Notes: a model not told the origin generated them from the letters alone. A DNA stretch of 64,000 nucleotides from Thermococcus nautili (GCF_000585495.1 NZ_CP007264.1:930001-994000); one strand, 5' to 3'. Counted from the first letter of the stretch, positions 1-9,946 are shown. Numbers and translations: made by a program.

Positions 1-1312
1 GGCCAACCTTCGGCGGAACCGGAAGGAGCGTGCCGTTGACGGAACGGAACAGGGGGTAGAACTTTCCGTTCACCGTTACGGCAAAGGGAACGTGGGGAAG
101 GACCTTTGAAATTTTCCCGTTCAGGATTATGACCGTGTGGTTGTCCGAAAAACCCAGGAATCCCGCTGGATAGCTCACCGTGAGGTTCCCCACCTTCACG
201 GAAGTCCACTCAATGGGAACTTTCGGCACTTCAACGGGACTCACGTTGGAGTCGTTGAGACAGACGGGATTAAAGGTCGCGTTCTCAACGCTACCGTTCC
301 AGAGGTGGAGCTTAAACCTCCAGAGGCCGTCTTCAAACTTCACCACCGGCTCTTCTGGATAGGCGCCGAGGAAGTACGGCCCGCTGGAGGAGACGTAGAA
401 GAGATAGCTGGAAACCATGTCGGGAACGAGGGTGCAGTTGAGCGGATTTCCCGGACACATTCCCGGACTGAGAACCTCGTAATCGACCACGAGGATAACG
501 CCTTCTCCTCCCCTGTAAACGTCCTCCACCCGAATCGCTGTGATGGGGAACCTAACGCTGGCGCTTCTGCAGACCGTCACGTTGACTGTTTTAACATCAC
601 TCGGGAACCAGAAGCCCTGAACGAGCATTTCGGGGTTTCTCGTGGTGTTCAGATAGAGGAGCGTTATCCTCCTCGTTGTACCGTCCCGTTTGAGGGTGAA
701 GTAAGCCGGGAATGTGCTGGAGTTTGGAACCGTAATCGGCACAGAAAACCCTTTGCTCGCGTTTTCACTCAGGGCAATCCAGAGGTCGCTCACGTTCGCG
801 TAACCCCACTCGCCGGGGCCGATGGACTGAAGTTCAATCCGCCAGCCGTCTATCGAATCGCTGACGTTTCCCCTCGGGAGCCCAAACCACTCCACGTCGG
901 CGGGTTTGATGCAGAAGTCCTGGAAGTCGAGGCGATAAATCCTATCAACCAGCGTCAAGCAGGCCGGTGGATAGTACTCGGTCCAGACGTACCAGCTCCC
1001 GTTGAAGAAAGTAACCCCCCTGTAGGATACCCTCCACGTTGGAAGGCCCAGGGCGGGCGTGAAGTTGAGGAGGTAGAGCTGAGAACCGTTGAAGTAGAGC
1101 AGGTAATCGTGGTCGGAGTAGACCTCGGGCCAGCAATCGACCATGCCGCAGGTGATTCCCCACTGGAGGACGTCCAGATGGATTAGGGCGTCGGTTCCGT
1201 TCGAGAGAACTGAGTACTTCACCTCGTAGACGGGGCCGGGTGACCTAACTTGATACGCCGAGACGGGAACCGCGAGCAACAGGAGCGCGATGAGTGGAAT
1301 CGCCTTCCGCAT
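1..1312 (-). CDS. Secreted hypothetical protein, C-terminus outside window
   Basis: The reading frame opens at ATG 1312 and runs without a stop to the window edge, giving at least 437 residues. The N-terminus (MRKAIPLIALLLLAVPVSA) is a clear signal peptide. The rest is rich in aromatic residues and N-x-S/T sequons, typical of extracellular Thermococcales proteins. I do not recognise a catalytic domain. Its phrasing resembles the CGP-CTERM protein at 22592-24226: an early SNGT motif, repeated LYLLN and FNG(S/T) strand motifs and a late NGT-x-YPLL-like segment. They may be distant paralogs, which would predict a CGP-CTERM tail just outside the window. The divergent side (1313-1498) holds no gene. 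Confidence 0.75.
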   Translation of the reverse strand, partial: MRKAIPLIALLLLAVPVSAYQVRSPGPVYEVKYSVLSNGTDALIHLDVLQWGITCGMVDCWPEVYSDHDYLLYFNGSQLYLLNFTPALGLPTWRVSYRGVTFFNGSWYVWTEYYPPACLTLVDRIYRLDFQDFCIKPADVEWFGLPRGNVSDSIDGWRIELQSIGPGEWGYANVSDLWIALSENASKGFSVPITVPNSSTFPAYFTLKRDGTTRRITLLYLNTTRNPEMLVQGFWFPSDVKTVNVTVCRSASVRFPITAIRVEDVYRGGEGVILVVDYEVLSPGMCPGNPLNCTLVPDMVSSYLFYVSSSGPYFLGAYPEEPVVKFEDGLWRFKLHLWNGSVENATFNPVCLNDSNVSPVEVPKVPIEWTSVKVGNLTVSYPAGFLGFSDNHTVIILNGKISKVLPHVPFAVTVNGKFYPLFRSVNGTLLPVPPKVG

Positions 1313-1498
1313 TCTCCCATCGTATTGGAAGGATAGATTAACACAGAGTGGCCCAGAGGAGTGGTAATCAACCATCGAGTTGCAGTTAGTGGCAGGACTT
1401 AAAAACGTTGCTGGGGGATAAGCGCGTTTAACACTAATGGTTGGAACATTGTATAGGCGGTTCAGCGCAGAATAGAAAGAGACCAAAAGGAAAGGAAA

Positions 1499-3187
1499 TC
1501 AGAATATCAACGGCGCCCGGTACTCGCCCCAGACCTCGCGAAGGACGTCGGTGACCTCGCCGAGGGTCGCGAGGTGCCTGTGGGCCTCGATGATGTAGGG
1601 CATGAGGTTCTCGTCGTCGGTTTCGGCCGCGTTCCTGAGCTTGTCGAGAGCTTCTTCAACCTTCTTGCTGTCCCTCTCGGAGCGGAGCTTCTTTAGGCGC
1701 TCAATCTGCTTCTCGCGGATGCTCGGGTCAACCTTGAGTATCTCGACCTCGAGGGGTTCATCCGTCTGGAACTTGTTGACGCCGACGATTATCCTCTTCC
1801 CTTCTTCGATTTCCTTCTGGTACTTGTAGGCGGCATCGGCAATCTCCTTCTGGATGTAACCGCGCTCTATGGCCCTCATCATTCCGCCCATCTTCTGAAT
1901 CTTCTCGATGTACTTCAGGGCCTCCTCGTAGATGTGGTCGGTGAGCCACTCGATGTAGTAGGCACCTCCGAGCGGGTCAACGGTGTCAACGACACCGCTC
2001 TCGTAGGCGATAATCTGCTGGGTCCTTAGGGCAATCCTTACGCTCTTCTCGGTCGGGAGCGAGAGGGCCTCGTCGTAGGAGTTGGTGTGCAAGCTCTGGG
2101 TTCCGCCGAGAACCGCCGCGAGGGCCTGAATGGCAACGCGAATGATGTTGTTCTCAGGCTGTTGAGCCGTAAGGGTTGAACCTGCGGTCTGGGTGTGGAA
2201 GCGGAGCATCATGGAGCGCGGGTTCTTGGCGTTGAACCACTCCTTCATGATGTATGCCCAGAGCCTCCTCGCGGCCCTGAACTTGGCAATCTCCTCGAGG
2301 AAGTTGTTGTGAGCGTTGAAGAAGAAGCTCAGCCTTCCGGCGAACTTGTCAACGTCCATACCGCGCTCGATGACGGCCTTGACGTACTCTATACCGTCGG
2401 CCAGGGTGAAGGCAACCTCCTGGACCGCGTTGGCTCCGGCCTCTCTTATGTGGTAACCACTTATGCTTATCGAGTTCCACTTCGGTATGTTCTCGGCGCA
2501 GTACATTATGATGTCCGTTGTAAGGCGCATGCTCGGCTGGGGCGGGAAGATGTAGGTTCCCCTCGCTATGTACTCCTTCAGGATGTCGTTCTGAACCGTT
2601 CCGCGGAGCTTCTCCTGGGGAACGCCCTGCTCTTCGGCAACCAGAATGTACATTGCGAGTAAATTAGCGGCGGTCGAGTTAATCGTCATGCTCGTTGAGA
2701 CCTTGTCGAGCGGAATGCCGTCGAAGAGAATCCTCATGTCCCAGAGCGAATCAATGGCAACGCCGACCTTTCCGACCTCTCCCTCGGCCATGGGGTGGTC
2801 GGAATCGTAGCCGAGCTGAGTCGGCAGGTCAAAGGCGACGCTCAAACCGGTCTGCCCCTGTTCGAGGAGGTACTTATAGCGCTTGTTGCTCTCCTCTGCA
2901 GTGGCGTAGCCCGCGTACTGCCTCATCGTCCAGAATCTGCCGCGGTACATCGTTGCGTAGACACCGCGCGTGAAGGGATACTCGCCGGGGAATCCAAGCT
3001 TCTCAAGGTAGTCCCAGTCCTCGCCGAGGTCAGCGGGAGTGTAGAGCCTCTTAATCTCGAAACCGTCATCGGTCATGAACTTCTCCTTTCTCTCCGGCGC
3101 CTTCTGGAGGAACTTTTCAACAGTGGTCTCCTCCCAGCGCTTCTCCTCCTCGCGAATCTTGGCGAGCTTCTCCTTATCGAAGGTCAT
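1499..3187 (-). CDS. Methylmalonyl-CoA mutase, large (catalytic) subunit
   Basis: 562 residues from ATG 3187, preceded by GGTGGT four bases upstream; a GTG nine bases earlier lacks its own Shine-Dalgarno. The protein is the TIM-barrel, substrate-binding half of B12-dependent methylmalonyl-CoA mutase (succinyl-CoA/(R)-methylmalonyl-CoA interconversion). Family motifs seen include [20 protein letters not shown] near residue 80 and [19 protein letters not shown] near 330. The cobalamin-binding domain (DxHxxG) is absent, as expected for archaea, where it is a separate small subunit. That subunit, MeaB and the epimerase are not in this window, so the gene is transcribed alone here. Function is secure from the family; its physiological role in a Thermococcus (propionate or amino-acid breakdown) is inference. 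Confidence 0.95.
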   Translation of the reverse strand: MTFDKEKLAKIREEEKRWEETTVEKFLQKAPERKEKFMTDDGFEIKRLYTPADLGEDWDYLEKLGFPGEYPFTRGVYATMYRGRFWTMRQYAGYATAEESNKRYKYLLEQGQTGLSVAFDLPTQLGYDSDHPMAEGEVGKVGVAIDSLWDMRILFDGIPLDKVSTSMTINSTAANLLAMYILVAEEQGVPQEKLRGTVQNDILKEYIARGTYIFPPQPSMRLTTDIIMYCAENIPKWNSISISGYHIREAGANAVQEVAFTLADGIEYVKAVIERGMDVDKFAGRLSFFFNAHNNFLEEIAKFRAARRLWAYIMKEWFNAKNPRSMMLRFHTQTAGSTLTAQQPENNIIRVAIQALAAVLGGTQSLHTNSYDEALSLPTEKSVRIALRTQQIIAYESGVVDTVDPLGGAYYIEWLTDHIYEEALKYIEKIQKMGGMMRAIERGYIQKEIADAAYKYQKEIEEGKRIIVGVNKFQTDEPLEVEILKVDPSIREKQIERLKKLRSERDSKKVEEALDKLRNAAETDDENLMPYIIEAHRHLATLGEVTDVLREVWGEYRAPLIF

Positions 3188-3273
3188 ATCAACCACCGCT
3201 TAGGGTAGGGCGGGGAACTATAAAAACCTTTTACATAGCGAAAGGAAGCATTTGGCATTGGATAAAAAGTCCA

Positions 3274-4044
3274 TCAATCCGGAAACTCCCCTTTGACGAG
3301 GAGGAGCCACGTGACTAATAGCAGGCTGGCGGAGGCAACTGCAAAGGCCACCGCAGTCTTCCAGGGCGTTCCGGTCACGCTCAGGCTTTCAAAGCCTGCC
3401 TTCAACATCACGAGGGCCTGGTAGCCGAGGGTCAGCCTCTCGGGGTGCTCGAAGTAGGGAACCTGCGGAAGGAGGAACTGGCCGAGGAAGAGTATCCCGA
3501 ACGTGGCGAGGGTTGCGTAGAGGGGCCTCCTGACGAGGACCGCCAAAAACATCGAGAGCGCCCCGAGAAAGGCCAAAATTACGGCGGTCGAAGCGAGAAC
3601 CGCCCCAAAGTCAACGGCGAGGGCCTTAACCCCGGCCAAACCCGCGCGGTAGGGAAGGGGAGCGTAGAGCCAGACCACCGCGTAGGGGATTCCGAAGAGC
3701 ACGAGGAGTGCAGATAAACCCGCGAGGAACTTCCCGGCAAGGAACTCGCCGATTCCGATGGGCCTCGCGAGGATTAGCCTTATCGTGCCCCTGTCAATCT
3801 CTCCGGCGATGAGGTCGCTCATTATTATGACCGCTATGAGCTGGCCGATTATCCCGAGCCAGTAGTTTGGAAGCAGGTCGGCGAAGAGGTCCTCAAAGCC
3901 CTTCTTAAGAGGTTCAACCCCCGTCCCGCTCGCGTTGGGGCTGAGCAGGTAGATTACCGCCGGGAAAATCGTAACGAGGAAGAGCAGCTTGAACTTCCGC
4001 GAGCGGATTAGCCTTAGAAACTCGGTCTCGAAAACCGGCGTCAT
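3274..4044 (-). CDS. ABC transporter permease (ABC-2 type)
   Basis: 256 residues with about six hydrophobic segments. The start ATG 4044 overlaps the stop of the upstream ATPase gene as ATGA, so the two are translationally coupled. The sequence opens with the short basic cytoplasmic stretch typical of ABC-2 permeases (MTPVFETEFLRLIRSRKFK) and contains the family phrase DLIAGEIDRGTIRLILARPI near residue 90, matching exporters of the NatB/CcmB-like class. The substrate cannot be read from sequence; drug, lipid or ion export are all possible. Confidence 0.88.
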   Translation of the reverse strand: MTPVFETEFLRLIRSRKFKLLFLVTIFPAVIYLLSPNASGTGVEPLKKGFEDLFADLLPNYWLGIIGQLIAVIIMSDLIAGEIDRGTIRLILARPIGIGEFLAGKFLAGLSALLVLFGIPYAVVWLYAPLPYRAGLAGVKALAVDFGAVLASTAVILAFLGALSMFLAVLVRRPLYATLATFGILFLGQFLLPQVPYFEHPERLTLGYQALVMLKAGFESLSVTGTPWKTAVAFAVASASLLLVTWLLLVKGEFPD

Positions 4045-4979
4045 TCCTCCCACCCCGCGTTGAAGCGCTTCATGAGGATTCTCTCCAGCGGACTCGTGTG
4101 GGGCTTGAAGAGCTTCAGCGCGAGGCCGTTCTCGCCTATAAACCGAGGAACCTCCGTGAAGAACCTCTCCGCGAAGCGCTCGTCGAGGCGAACCCGCAGG
4201 ATTCCCTCTTCCTCCCAGACCTCGCGCACGTAAACCTTGTCGCGCAGGAACTCCATCAGCCGGGCGTTGTCCGAGACGACCACGTCGTAGTCGTTGCTCT
4301 CGAACCTCGTCAGGTCTTTGACGCGCCCCTGCTCTATCATCTGGCCGTCCTTGATTATGCCCACGTAGTTGCACGTCCTCTCGATTTCGCTGACTATGTG
4401 GCTCGACAGGAAGACCGTCTTCCCGGCCTTCGCCAGCTCGAGAACCTTTCCTATGAACTCTATCCTGCCGATGGGGTCGAGGTTGCTGGTCGGCTCGTCG
4501 AGGATGAGCAGTTCGGGGTCGCCGATTAGGGCGGACGCGAAGGAAACCCTCTGCCTCTGCCCGCTCGAGAGCTCCCTCACCCTGTTGAAGGCGAGCCTTC
4601 CGACGCCGGTGTAGGCCATCAGCTCCCTCGCCCGCGCCCTCGCTTCCTCCCGCCCAAGGCCGGAGAGCCTGCCCATATAAACCAGAAACTCGAAAACAGT
4701 CATGTCCTCGTATGCCAAGGGCTTCTCGGGCATGTAGCCGACCTTCCTCATGATTTCAACCCTCTCGCGGGGCATCTCAAGGTCTAAAATCCTAATCTCG
4801 CCGTAGGTCGGCTTCAGCGCGCCGGTGAGCATCTTGATTGTCGTCGTCTTTCCTGCCCCGTTCGGCCCGAGAAAGCCGTAAACGACCCCCTTCGGAACCC
4901 TGAGGTCGAGGTTATAAACGATGTTGCGCTTTCCGAAGAACTTGGTGAGCCCGAGGGTCTCAATGGCGTAGTCGGCCAT
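4041..4979 (-). CDS. ABC transporter ATP-binding protein
   Basis: 312 residues from ATG 4979 (AGGTG seven bases upstream). Walker A is GPNGAGKTTT near residue 40, the signature is LSSGQRQR near 140, Walker B is LLILDEPTSNLD near 160, and the switch histidine is in SSHIVSE. The roughly 90-residue C-terminal extension is common in exporters of the DrrA/NatA group. It energises the coupled permease at 3274-4044. The upstream region carries a TATA-like sequence (AGCTTATTAG, about 5013-5022) and the 12-bp palindrome at 5021-5032. Confidence 0.92.
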   Translation of the reverse strand: MADYAIETLGLTKFFGKRNIVYNLDLRVPKGVVYGFLGPNGAGKTTTIKMLTGALKPTYGEIRILDLEMPRERVEIMRKVGYMPEKPLAYEDMTVFEFLVYMGRLSGLGREEARARARELMAYTGVGRLAFNRVRELSSGQRQRVSFASALIGDPELLILDEPTSNLDPIGRIEFIGKVLELAKAGKTVFLSSHIVSEIERTCNYVGIIKDGQMIEQGRVKDLTRFESNDYDVVVSDNARLMEFLRDKVYVREVWEEEGILRVRLDERFAERFFTEVPRFIGENGLALKLFKPHTSPLERILMKRFNAGWEE

Positions 4980-5020
4980 CTTAACACCTAAATTGAAATC
5001 GAAGCGATGCTAATAAGCTT

Positions 5021-5032
5021 TGTGCCGGCACA
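5021..5032. promoter_or_regulatory. Perfect 12-bp palindrome upstream of ABC exporter
   Basis: TGTGCCGGCACA is fully self-complementary. It abuts the probable TATA/BRE of the minus-strand ABC exporter (ATG 4979), a position where archaeal regulators commonly act. The cognate regulator is unknown. Confidence 0.4.
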
Positions 5033-5133
5033 TGTACAAAAACGGAGAGAATGGTTGGCGCTCTGACGGAAACTTTCCCAACGCCCCACAGTCGTTTGAA
5101 CATTTTACAAAGATTGCGCCAAAAGACTAATAT

Positions 5134-5162
5134 TTTTCGAACTTTATTCGAATTCTCGAAAA
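5134..5162. promoter_or_regulatory. Triple TTCGAA-type inverted repeat
   Basis: TTTTCGA (5134-5140) is the inverse of TCGAAAA (5156-5162), and a third self-complementary ATTCGAAT lies between them. The cluster sits just after an AT-rich TATA candidate (about 5127-5135) and before the GTG start at 5181, so it would cover the transcription start. This layout suits a repressor operator; no regulator is assigned. Confidence 0.4.
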
Positions 5163-5180
5163 CTTTGCGGAGGTGGTGGC

Positions 5181-5468
5181 GTGCAGACCGTGGCAAGGAG
5201 GGCCAGCTCCAAGTGGGTCACGGGGCTGAGGCCCCGGCTGGAGGAGGCCTTTTCGCGCGGGGCCTTCGAGGGGACCCTCTTTGGCAGGGCCGAGCTCAAG
5301 GGGCTCGACATGCTGGAGGTCGTTGAGGTAAAGCTCGTCCCAGGAAAGCCCGAGGGGCCGTCCTTCGAGGTCTCGGGTAGAATCGTGACGTTCAAGTTCC
5401 CCGTGGAGAAGGGGGAGAGCCTTGACGACATCTACTACCCCCTGATGGGCATGCTCAACAGGGTTTAA
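5181..5468 (+). CDS. Hypothetical protein, 95 aa
   Basis: Starts at GTG 5181 behind a strong GGAGGTGGT. Predicted mixed alpha/beta soluble protein with no signal peptide or membrane segment, and no family I recognise. The C-terminus reads as a small domain with strands around VVEVKLVPG and GRIVTFKFPVEKG. It is followed after 30 bases by the MBL-fold gene and probably shares its transcript. Upstream lies the TTCGAA repeat cluster. Confidence 0.7.
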   Translation: MQTVARRASSKWVTGLRPRLEEAFSRGAFEGTLFGRAELKGLDMLEVVEVKLVPGKPEGPSFEVSGRIVTFKFPVEKGESLDDIYYPLMGMLNRV

Positions 5469-5498
5469 AGCTTTAAGCTCCCTCCCCAAGTTTTTCTG

Positions 5499-6356
5499 AT
5501 GCTCGTCAAAGGTATAGGCCTCGACAGCTCGGCTCGCTTCACTTTCCAGAGCCACGCCCACAGCGACCACTTCGTCAGCGGGGAGGTTATCTTCGCGACC
5601 AGGGCGACCAAGTTCCTCAGCCACCTGCGCAAGGGCGGTTTCTACCGCGAGGTCAGCTTCGGGAAGAGGTTCTACATCGGCGACGTTAAGGCGAAGCTCT
5701 ATCCAGCCGGCCACATGCTTGGTTCGGCCGGAATAAAGCTCTGGCTCGAGGCCGGAACGCTCTTCTACACCGGCGACACCAAGTGGTTCAAGCTGAGAAC
5801 CGCTGAAAAGAGTCGCTTCCCGAGGGCGGACTTCCTGATAATCGAGGCCACCTTTGGCGTTCCAGCCTTCACGTTCCCCTCGCCGATGGAAGCTGAAAAG
5901 AAGCTAATCGCCTTCGTCGAGGAAGCCATTGACAGGGGGAAGAGGCCGGTTCTCTACGTGAACCAGACCGGGAAAGCGCAGGAGGTCATGAAGATACTCG
6001 ACGTCCACGGAATAACCGTAAGGCCCTCGCGCGAGATGCTGAAAGTGGCGAGGGTTTACTCCAAGTTCGGGGTTCGCTTTGGCAACATCGAGAGGAATGG
6101 AGAGGTAATCCTCCGCTCCTACCGCTCGCCGAGGGTCGAGAACTCTTTGAGTCCCTGGGAGCTTACCGTTTCCGGCTTCGGGAGGCTGAGGCTCAGCAAC
6201 CACGCCGACTTCTGGGAGCTGGTGAGGATAGTGGAAAGGGTGAAGCCTGAGAGAATCTTCACCGTCTACGGCTTTGCCAGGGAGTTCGCGGGAATCCTCC
6301 GGGGGCTCGGCTACGATGCCGAACCCGTGGAAAGAACATCAGAGCTCACAGTTTAA
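5499..6356 (+). CDS. MBL-fold hydrolase, exonuclease/3'-processing-factor-like
   Basis: 285 residues. Metal-binding motifs of the metallo-beta-lactamase fold are clear: SHAHSDHF near residue 20, PAGHMLGSAG near 70, YTGDTKW near 87 and a late SNHADFWEL near 230. This set matches the small YSH1/CPSF-related or DNA-ligase-associated exonuclease group, which act on nucleic acid 3' ends. It is shorter than full beta-CASP proteins (over 400 residues), with no KH domains. Only a weak Shine-Dalgarno precedes ATG 5499. Exact substrate is inferred, not shown. Confidence 0.8.
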   Translation: MLVKGIGLDSSARFTFQSHAHSDHFVSGEVIFATRATKFLSHLRKGGFYREVSFGKRFYIGDVKAKLYPAGHMLGSAGIKLWLEAGTLFYTGDTKWFKLRTAEKSRFPRADFLIIEATFGVPAFTFPSPMEAEKKLIAFVEEAIDRGKRPVLYVNQTGKAQEVMKILDVHGITVRPSREMLKVARVYSKFGVRFGNIERNGEVILRSYRSPRVENSLSPWELTVSGFGRLRLSNHADFWELVRIVERVKPERIFTVYGFAREFAGILRGLGYDAEPVERTSELTV

Positions 6357-6383
6357 CTAACCTCATGGAACTAAAATCGAAAA

Positions 6384-6425
6384 GTTTATAAAGGGTTGAC
6401 TTTTTAGTAACTATCGGTAACCAAA
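6384..6425 (+). promoter_or_regulatory. hsp20 promoter with Phr-type heat-shock operator
   Basis: TATA box GTTTATAAAG at 6384-6393 places the transcription start near 6415. Bases 6403-6425 match the Pyrococcus furiosus Phr consensus TTTnnTnnC-N5-GnnAnnAAA at every fixed position (half-sites TTTAGTAAC and GTAACCAAA). Phr represses by occupying the region from the TATA box to the transcription start, and the site here lies exactly there. The consensus is recalled from the Phr literature. Confidence 0.8.
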
Positions 6426-6452
6426 ATAAAGACCGTCGGGAGGTGATGCCCG

Positions 6453-6935
6453 ATGGTCTGGAGGAGGGACCGCTACTGGGACCCGTTTGACATAATGAGG
6501 GAAATCCAGGAGGAGATTGACGCCATATTCCGCGACTTCATGAGGGGCCCAAGGCTCTGGAGCTACCGCGAGCCGGAGCGCATTGAAATCAGCGAGACCT
6601 GGAGAGAGCCCTTCGTGGACATCTTTGACAGGGGAGACAGGTTCGTTATCACCGTCGAGCTTCCGGGAGTCAGGAAGGAGGACATCAAGCTCAGGGTTAC
6701 CGAGGACACCGTCTACATCGAGGCCCAGATAAGGCGCGAGAAGGAGCTCGAGGAGGAGGGCGCGATAAGAATCGAGCGCTACTACACCGGCTACAGGAGG
6801 GTCATCAGGCTTCCGGAGGAGGTCATTCCCGAGAAGGCGAAGGCCCGCTACAACAACGGCGTCCTCGAAATCGAGCTTCCCAAGAAGGCCCCGAAGAAGC
6901 CCGAGGGCGAGGGTGTCGAGATTAAGATTGAGTGA
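6453..6935 (+). CDS. Small heat-shock protein Hsp20
   Basis: 160 residues starting at ATG 6453 behind GGAGGTGAT. The alpha-crystallin domain covers roughly residues 45-140 with hallmark phrases VELPGVRKEDIKL and YNNGVLEIELPKK. The C-terminal tail ends EIKIE, corresponding to the flexible I-x-I-type anchor. It is an ATP-independent holdase forming large oligomers in the cytoplasm. The Phr operator at 6403-6425 indicates heat-shock derepression. The AAA+ CDC48 gene follows, the same neighbour as in Pyrococcus. A T-rich stretch (GTTGTTTTTC, about 6950-6959) after the stop could end its transcript. Confidence 0.96.
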   Translation: MVWRRDRYWDPFDIMREIQEEIDAIFRDFMRGPRLWSYREPERIEISETWREPFVDIFDRGDRFVITVELPGVRKEDIKLRVTEDTVYIEAQIRREKELEEEGAIRIERYYTGYRRVIRLPEEVIPEKAKARYNNGVLEIELPKKAPKKPEGEGVEIKIE

Positions 6936-7031
6936 AATTGGCTCTTTCGTTGTTTTTCATTTGAAGGGGCTCCGCCCTCAGGTAAAATAAAGCCCGTCAC
7001 AATCATCGCTCACAAAACGGAGGTGGTGTAT

Positions 7032-9422
7032 ATGAGCGAGAGGAAGGAAATCAAGCTTAAGGTCGCGTCCGCTTATCAGAGGGACGTTGGTAGGGGAATC
7101 GTTAGGATTGACAGGAAGGCCATGCGCGAGCTCAACGTCCAGCCCGGCGACATAGTCGAGATTATCGGAACCAAGAACACCGCAGCGGTCGTCTGGCCCG
7201 CTTACCCGGAGGACGAGGGACTCAACATCATCAGAATGGACGGAACAATCAGGAAGAACGCCGGCGTCGGACTCGGCGACGAGGTTACGGTCAGAAAGGC
7301 CGACGTTAAGGAGGCAAAGAAGGTCATCGTTGCTCCAACCGAGCCGATTAGGTTTGGAAGAGACTTCGTCGAGTGGCTCCACAGCAGACTCGTCGGCAGG
7401 CCCGTCGTCAGGGGCGACTACATAAAGATAGGAATCCTCGGTCAGGAGCTCACCTTCGTCGTCACCGCGACTACTCCGGCCGGAATAGTCCAGATAACCG
7501 AGTTCACCGACTTCCAGGTCAGCGAGAAGCCCGTCAAGGAGGTCGCCAAGACCGCAACGCTCGGCGTTACCTACGAGGACATCGGTGGCCTGAAGGACGT
7601 CATCCAGAAGGTCAGGGAGATGATTGAGCTCCCGCTCAAGCACCCGGAGATATTTGAGAAGCTCGGCATCGAGCCTCCGAAGGGTGTCCTGCTCTACGGT
7701 CCGCCCGGAACAGGTAAGACCCTCCTCGCCAAAGCCGTCGCCAACGAAGCCAACGCCCACTTCATAGCCATCAACGGCCCCGAAATAATGAGCAAGTACT
7801 ACGGTGAGAGCGAGGAGCGCCTCAGGGAGGTCTTCAAGGAGGCCGAGGAGAACGCACCGGCGATAATCTTCATCGACGAAATTGACAGCATTGCCCCGAA
7901 GAGGGAAGAGACCCACGGCGAGGTCGAGAAGAGGGTTGTTTCACAGCTCCTGACGCTGATGGACGGTCTGAAGAGCAGGGGCAAGGTCATAGTCATAGGT
8001 GCCACCAACAGACCGGATGCAATAGACCCGGCCCTCAGGAGGCCAGGAAGGTTTGACAGGGAGATTGAGGTCGGCGTTCCGGACAAGCAGGGCAGGAAGG
8101 AGATACTCCAGATACACACTAGGGGAATGCCCATCGAGCCCGACTTCAGGAGGGACAGGGTGATAGAGATACTTGAGAAGCTCCGCGGTGACGAGAGGTT
8201 CAGGGACGTTATAGACAGGGCCATAGAGAAGGTCGAGAAGGCGAAGGACGAGGAGGAGATAAAGAGGGCCCTCAGGGAGCTCGACGAGAGGCTCTACGAC
8301 GAGGTCAAGGCGAGGCTCATCGACGCCCTGCTGGAGGAGCTGGCCGAGGTCACCCACGGATTCGTCGGAGCGGACCTCGCGGCTCTGGCGAGAGAGGCGG
8401 CGATGGCCGCGCTCAGGAGGCTCATCAAGGAGGGCAAGATTGACTTCGAGGCCGAGCACATACCCAGAGAAGTCCTCGAGGAGCTCAAGGTCACCAGGAA
8501 GGACTTCTACGAGGCCCTCAAGATGGTCGAGCCCTCAGCGCTCAGGGAGGTCCTCCTCGAGGTTCCGAACGTCCGCTGGGACGACATTGGAGGCCTTGAG
8601 GACGTCAAGCAGGAGCTCAGAGAGGCGGTAGAATGGCCACTCAAGTACCCGGAGGCCTTCCAGGGACTTGGAATCACCCCGCCGAAGGGAATCCTGCTCT
8701 ACGGTCCGCCGGGAACCGGTAAGACCCTCCTCGCCAAGGCTGTAGCGAACGAGAGCGAGGCCAACTTCATCGCCATCAAGGGTCCAGAGGTGCTCAGCAA
8801 GTGGGTCGGCGAGAGCGAGAAGAACATCAGGGAGATATTCAGGAAGGCTCGCCAGGCGGCTCCAACGGTGATATTCATCGACGAGATTGACGCGATAGCT
8901 CCGCGCAGGGGAACCGACGTCAACCGCGTAACCGACAGGCTCATCAACCAGCTCCTCACAGAGATGGACGGAATCCAGGAGAACAGCGGTGTCGTCGTCA
9001 TCGGTGCCACCAACAGGCCGGACATCATAGACCCGGCCCTGCTCAGGCCAGGAAGGTTCGACAGGCTGATACTCGTGCCAGCGCCGGACGAGAAGGCCAG
9101 GCTGGAGATATTCAAGGTGCACACCAGGAAGGTCCCGCTCGCGGAGGACGTGAACCTCGAGGAGCTCGCCAAGAGAACCGAGGGCTACACCGGTGCCGAC
9201 ATAGAGGCCGTCGTCAGAGAGGCCGCGATGCTCGCCATGCGCAGGGCGCTCCAGGAGGGCATCATCAAGCCCGGCATGAAGGCCGACGAAATCAGGAGGA
9301 AGGTCAAGGTCACCATGAAGGACTTCGAGGAGGCACTGAAGAAGATTGGGCCGAGCGTCAGCAAGGAGACTATGGAGTACTACAGGAAGATACAGGAGCA
9401 GTTCAAGCAGTCGCGCGGTTGA
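7032..9422 (+). CDS. CDC48/VAT AAA+ ATPase
   Basis: 796 residues from ATG 7032, chosen because GGAGGTGG lies six bases upstream; in-frame GTGs at 7023 and 7026 fall inside that Shine-Dalgarno. Layout: CDC48 N-domain (double-psi barrel, about 5-90), CDC48 domain 2 (about 105-175), D1 with Walker A GPPGTGKT at 223-230 and Walker B IIFIDEID near 280, D2 with a second GPPGTGKT at 558-565 and VIFIDEID near 615. A charged helical insertion (about residues 360-440) lengthens D1, as in other Thermococcales. It is a hexameric unfoldase that feeds proteins to the proteasome. It has its own TATA-like GGTAAAATAAAG (about 6981-6992) without a visible Phr site. Confidence 0.96.
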   Translation: MSERKEIKLKVASAYQRDVGRGIVRIDRKAMRELNVQPGDIVEIIGTKNTAAVVWPAYPEDEGLNIIRMDGTIRKNAGVGLGDEVTVRKADVKEAKKVIVAPTEPIRFGRDFVEWLHSRLVGRPVVRGDYIKIGILGQELTFVVTATTPAGIVQITEFTDFQVSEKPVKEVAKTATLGVTYEDIGGLKDVIQKVREMIELPLKHPEIFEKLGIEPPKGVLLYGPPGTGKTLLAKAVANEANAHFIAINGPEIMSKYYGESEERLREVFKEAEENAPAIIFIDEIDSIAPKREETHGEVEKRVVSQLLTLMDGLKSRGKVIVIGATNRPDAIDPALRRPGRFDREIEVGVPDKQGRKEILQIHTRGMPIEPDFRRDRVIEILEKLRGDERFRDVIDRAIEKVEKAKDEEEIKRALRELDERLYDEVKARLIDALLEELAEVTHGFVGADLAALAREAAMAALRRLIKEGKIDFEAEHIPREVLEELKVTRKDFYEALKMVEPSALREVLLEVPNVRWDDIGGLEDVKQELREAVEWPLKYPEAFQGLGITPPKGILLYGPPGTGKTLLAKAVANESEANFIAIKGPEVLSKWVGESEKNIREIFRKARQAAPTVIFIDEIDAIAPRRGTDVNRVTDRLINQLLTEMDGIQENSGVVVIGATNRPDIIDPALLRPGRFDRLILVPAPDEKARLEIFKVHTRKVPLAEDVNLEELAKRTEGYTGADIEAVVREAAMLAMRRALQEGIIKPGMKADEIRRKVKVTMKDFEEALKKIGPSVSKETMEYYRKIQEQFKQSRG

Positions 9423-9478
9423 CCGCGTGGCACCTTCACATTTTTTAACTTCTTCCGCCTAACCTCTGAGGTGGTTCG

Positions 9479-9946
9479 ATGAGGAGGAAGCTTGGGGTTT
9501 TGGTTTTTCTGGCGGTATTTCTGATGATGTACCTCTATCCACTCTCGATAGTCCCGCTCCTGCTCCTCGCGAGGGAGTGGGAGGAATTCCAGGAGGAGTG
9601 GAGAAAGTCGGCCCTCTTAATAGGGCTCTCAATACCGCTCTATGGGGCGAAAATTGCCCTCGGCATCTCCGGCTGGGCCAAGACCCTTGGAATAACGCCG
9701 GTTCACGTTTCGCCGGCAGTCTGGTGGGGTGTTTACCTAACCTTCACAGCGCTCCAAACGCTGGCGGTTTACTACGTCTACCGCGTTGGAAAGGGGCTGG
9801 GCGACTACGCGAGAACCGGTGGACTCGTAATGCTGATTGCCGTCCCGCTCCACCTGCTCAGCCTCAAGCTCTACTTCATCCTCACGTGGACCGGGTTGCT
9901 CCTGTTCCTGCTCGGTCTTGAAAAGAGAAAGGAGGTGATAGGATGA
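9479..9946 (+). CDS. Hypothetical membrane protein, 155 aa
   Basis: Starts at ATG 9479 behind GAGGTGGT. Four hydrophobic segments (about 7-28, 45-62, 80-98, 112-148) indicate an integral membrane protein. No catalytic motif or known family is recognised. Its stop overlaps the start of the next gene (ATGA at 9943-9946), so the pair is translationally coupled. The T-run after cdc48 (9441-9446) separates it from that gene. Confidence 0.72.
   Translation: MRRKLGVLVFLAVFLMMYLYPLSIVPLLLLAREWEEFQEEWRKSALLIGLSIPLYGAKIALGISGWAKTLGITPVHVSPAVWWGVYLTFTALQTLAVYYVYRVGKGLGDYARTGGLVMLIAVPLHLLSLKLYFILTWTGLLLFLLGLEKRKEVIG

Noticed and set aside
137-1186. Long open frame on the plus strand (349 codons)
   Set aside because: It is antisense to the secreted-protein gene, has no Shine-Dalgarno, no signal peptide and an unnatural composition. 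The minus-strand frame has a signal peptide and runs to the window edge.
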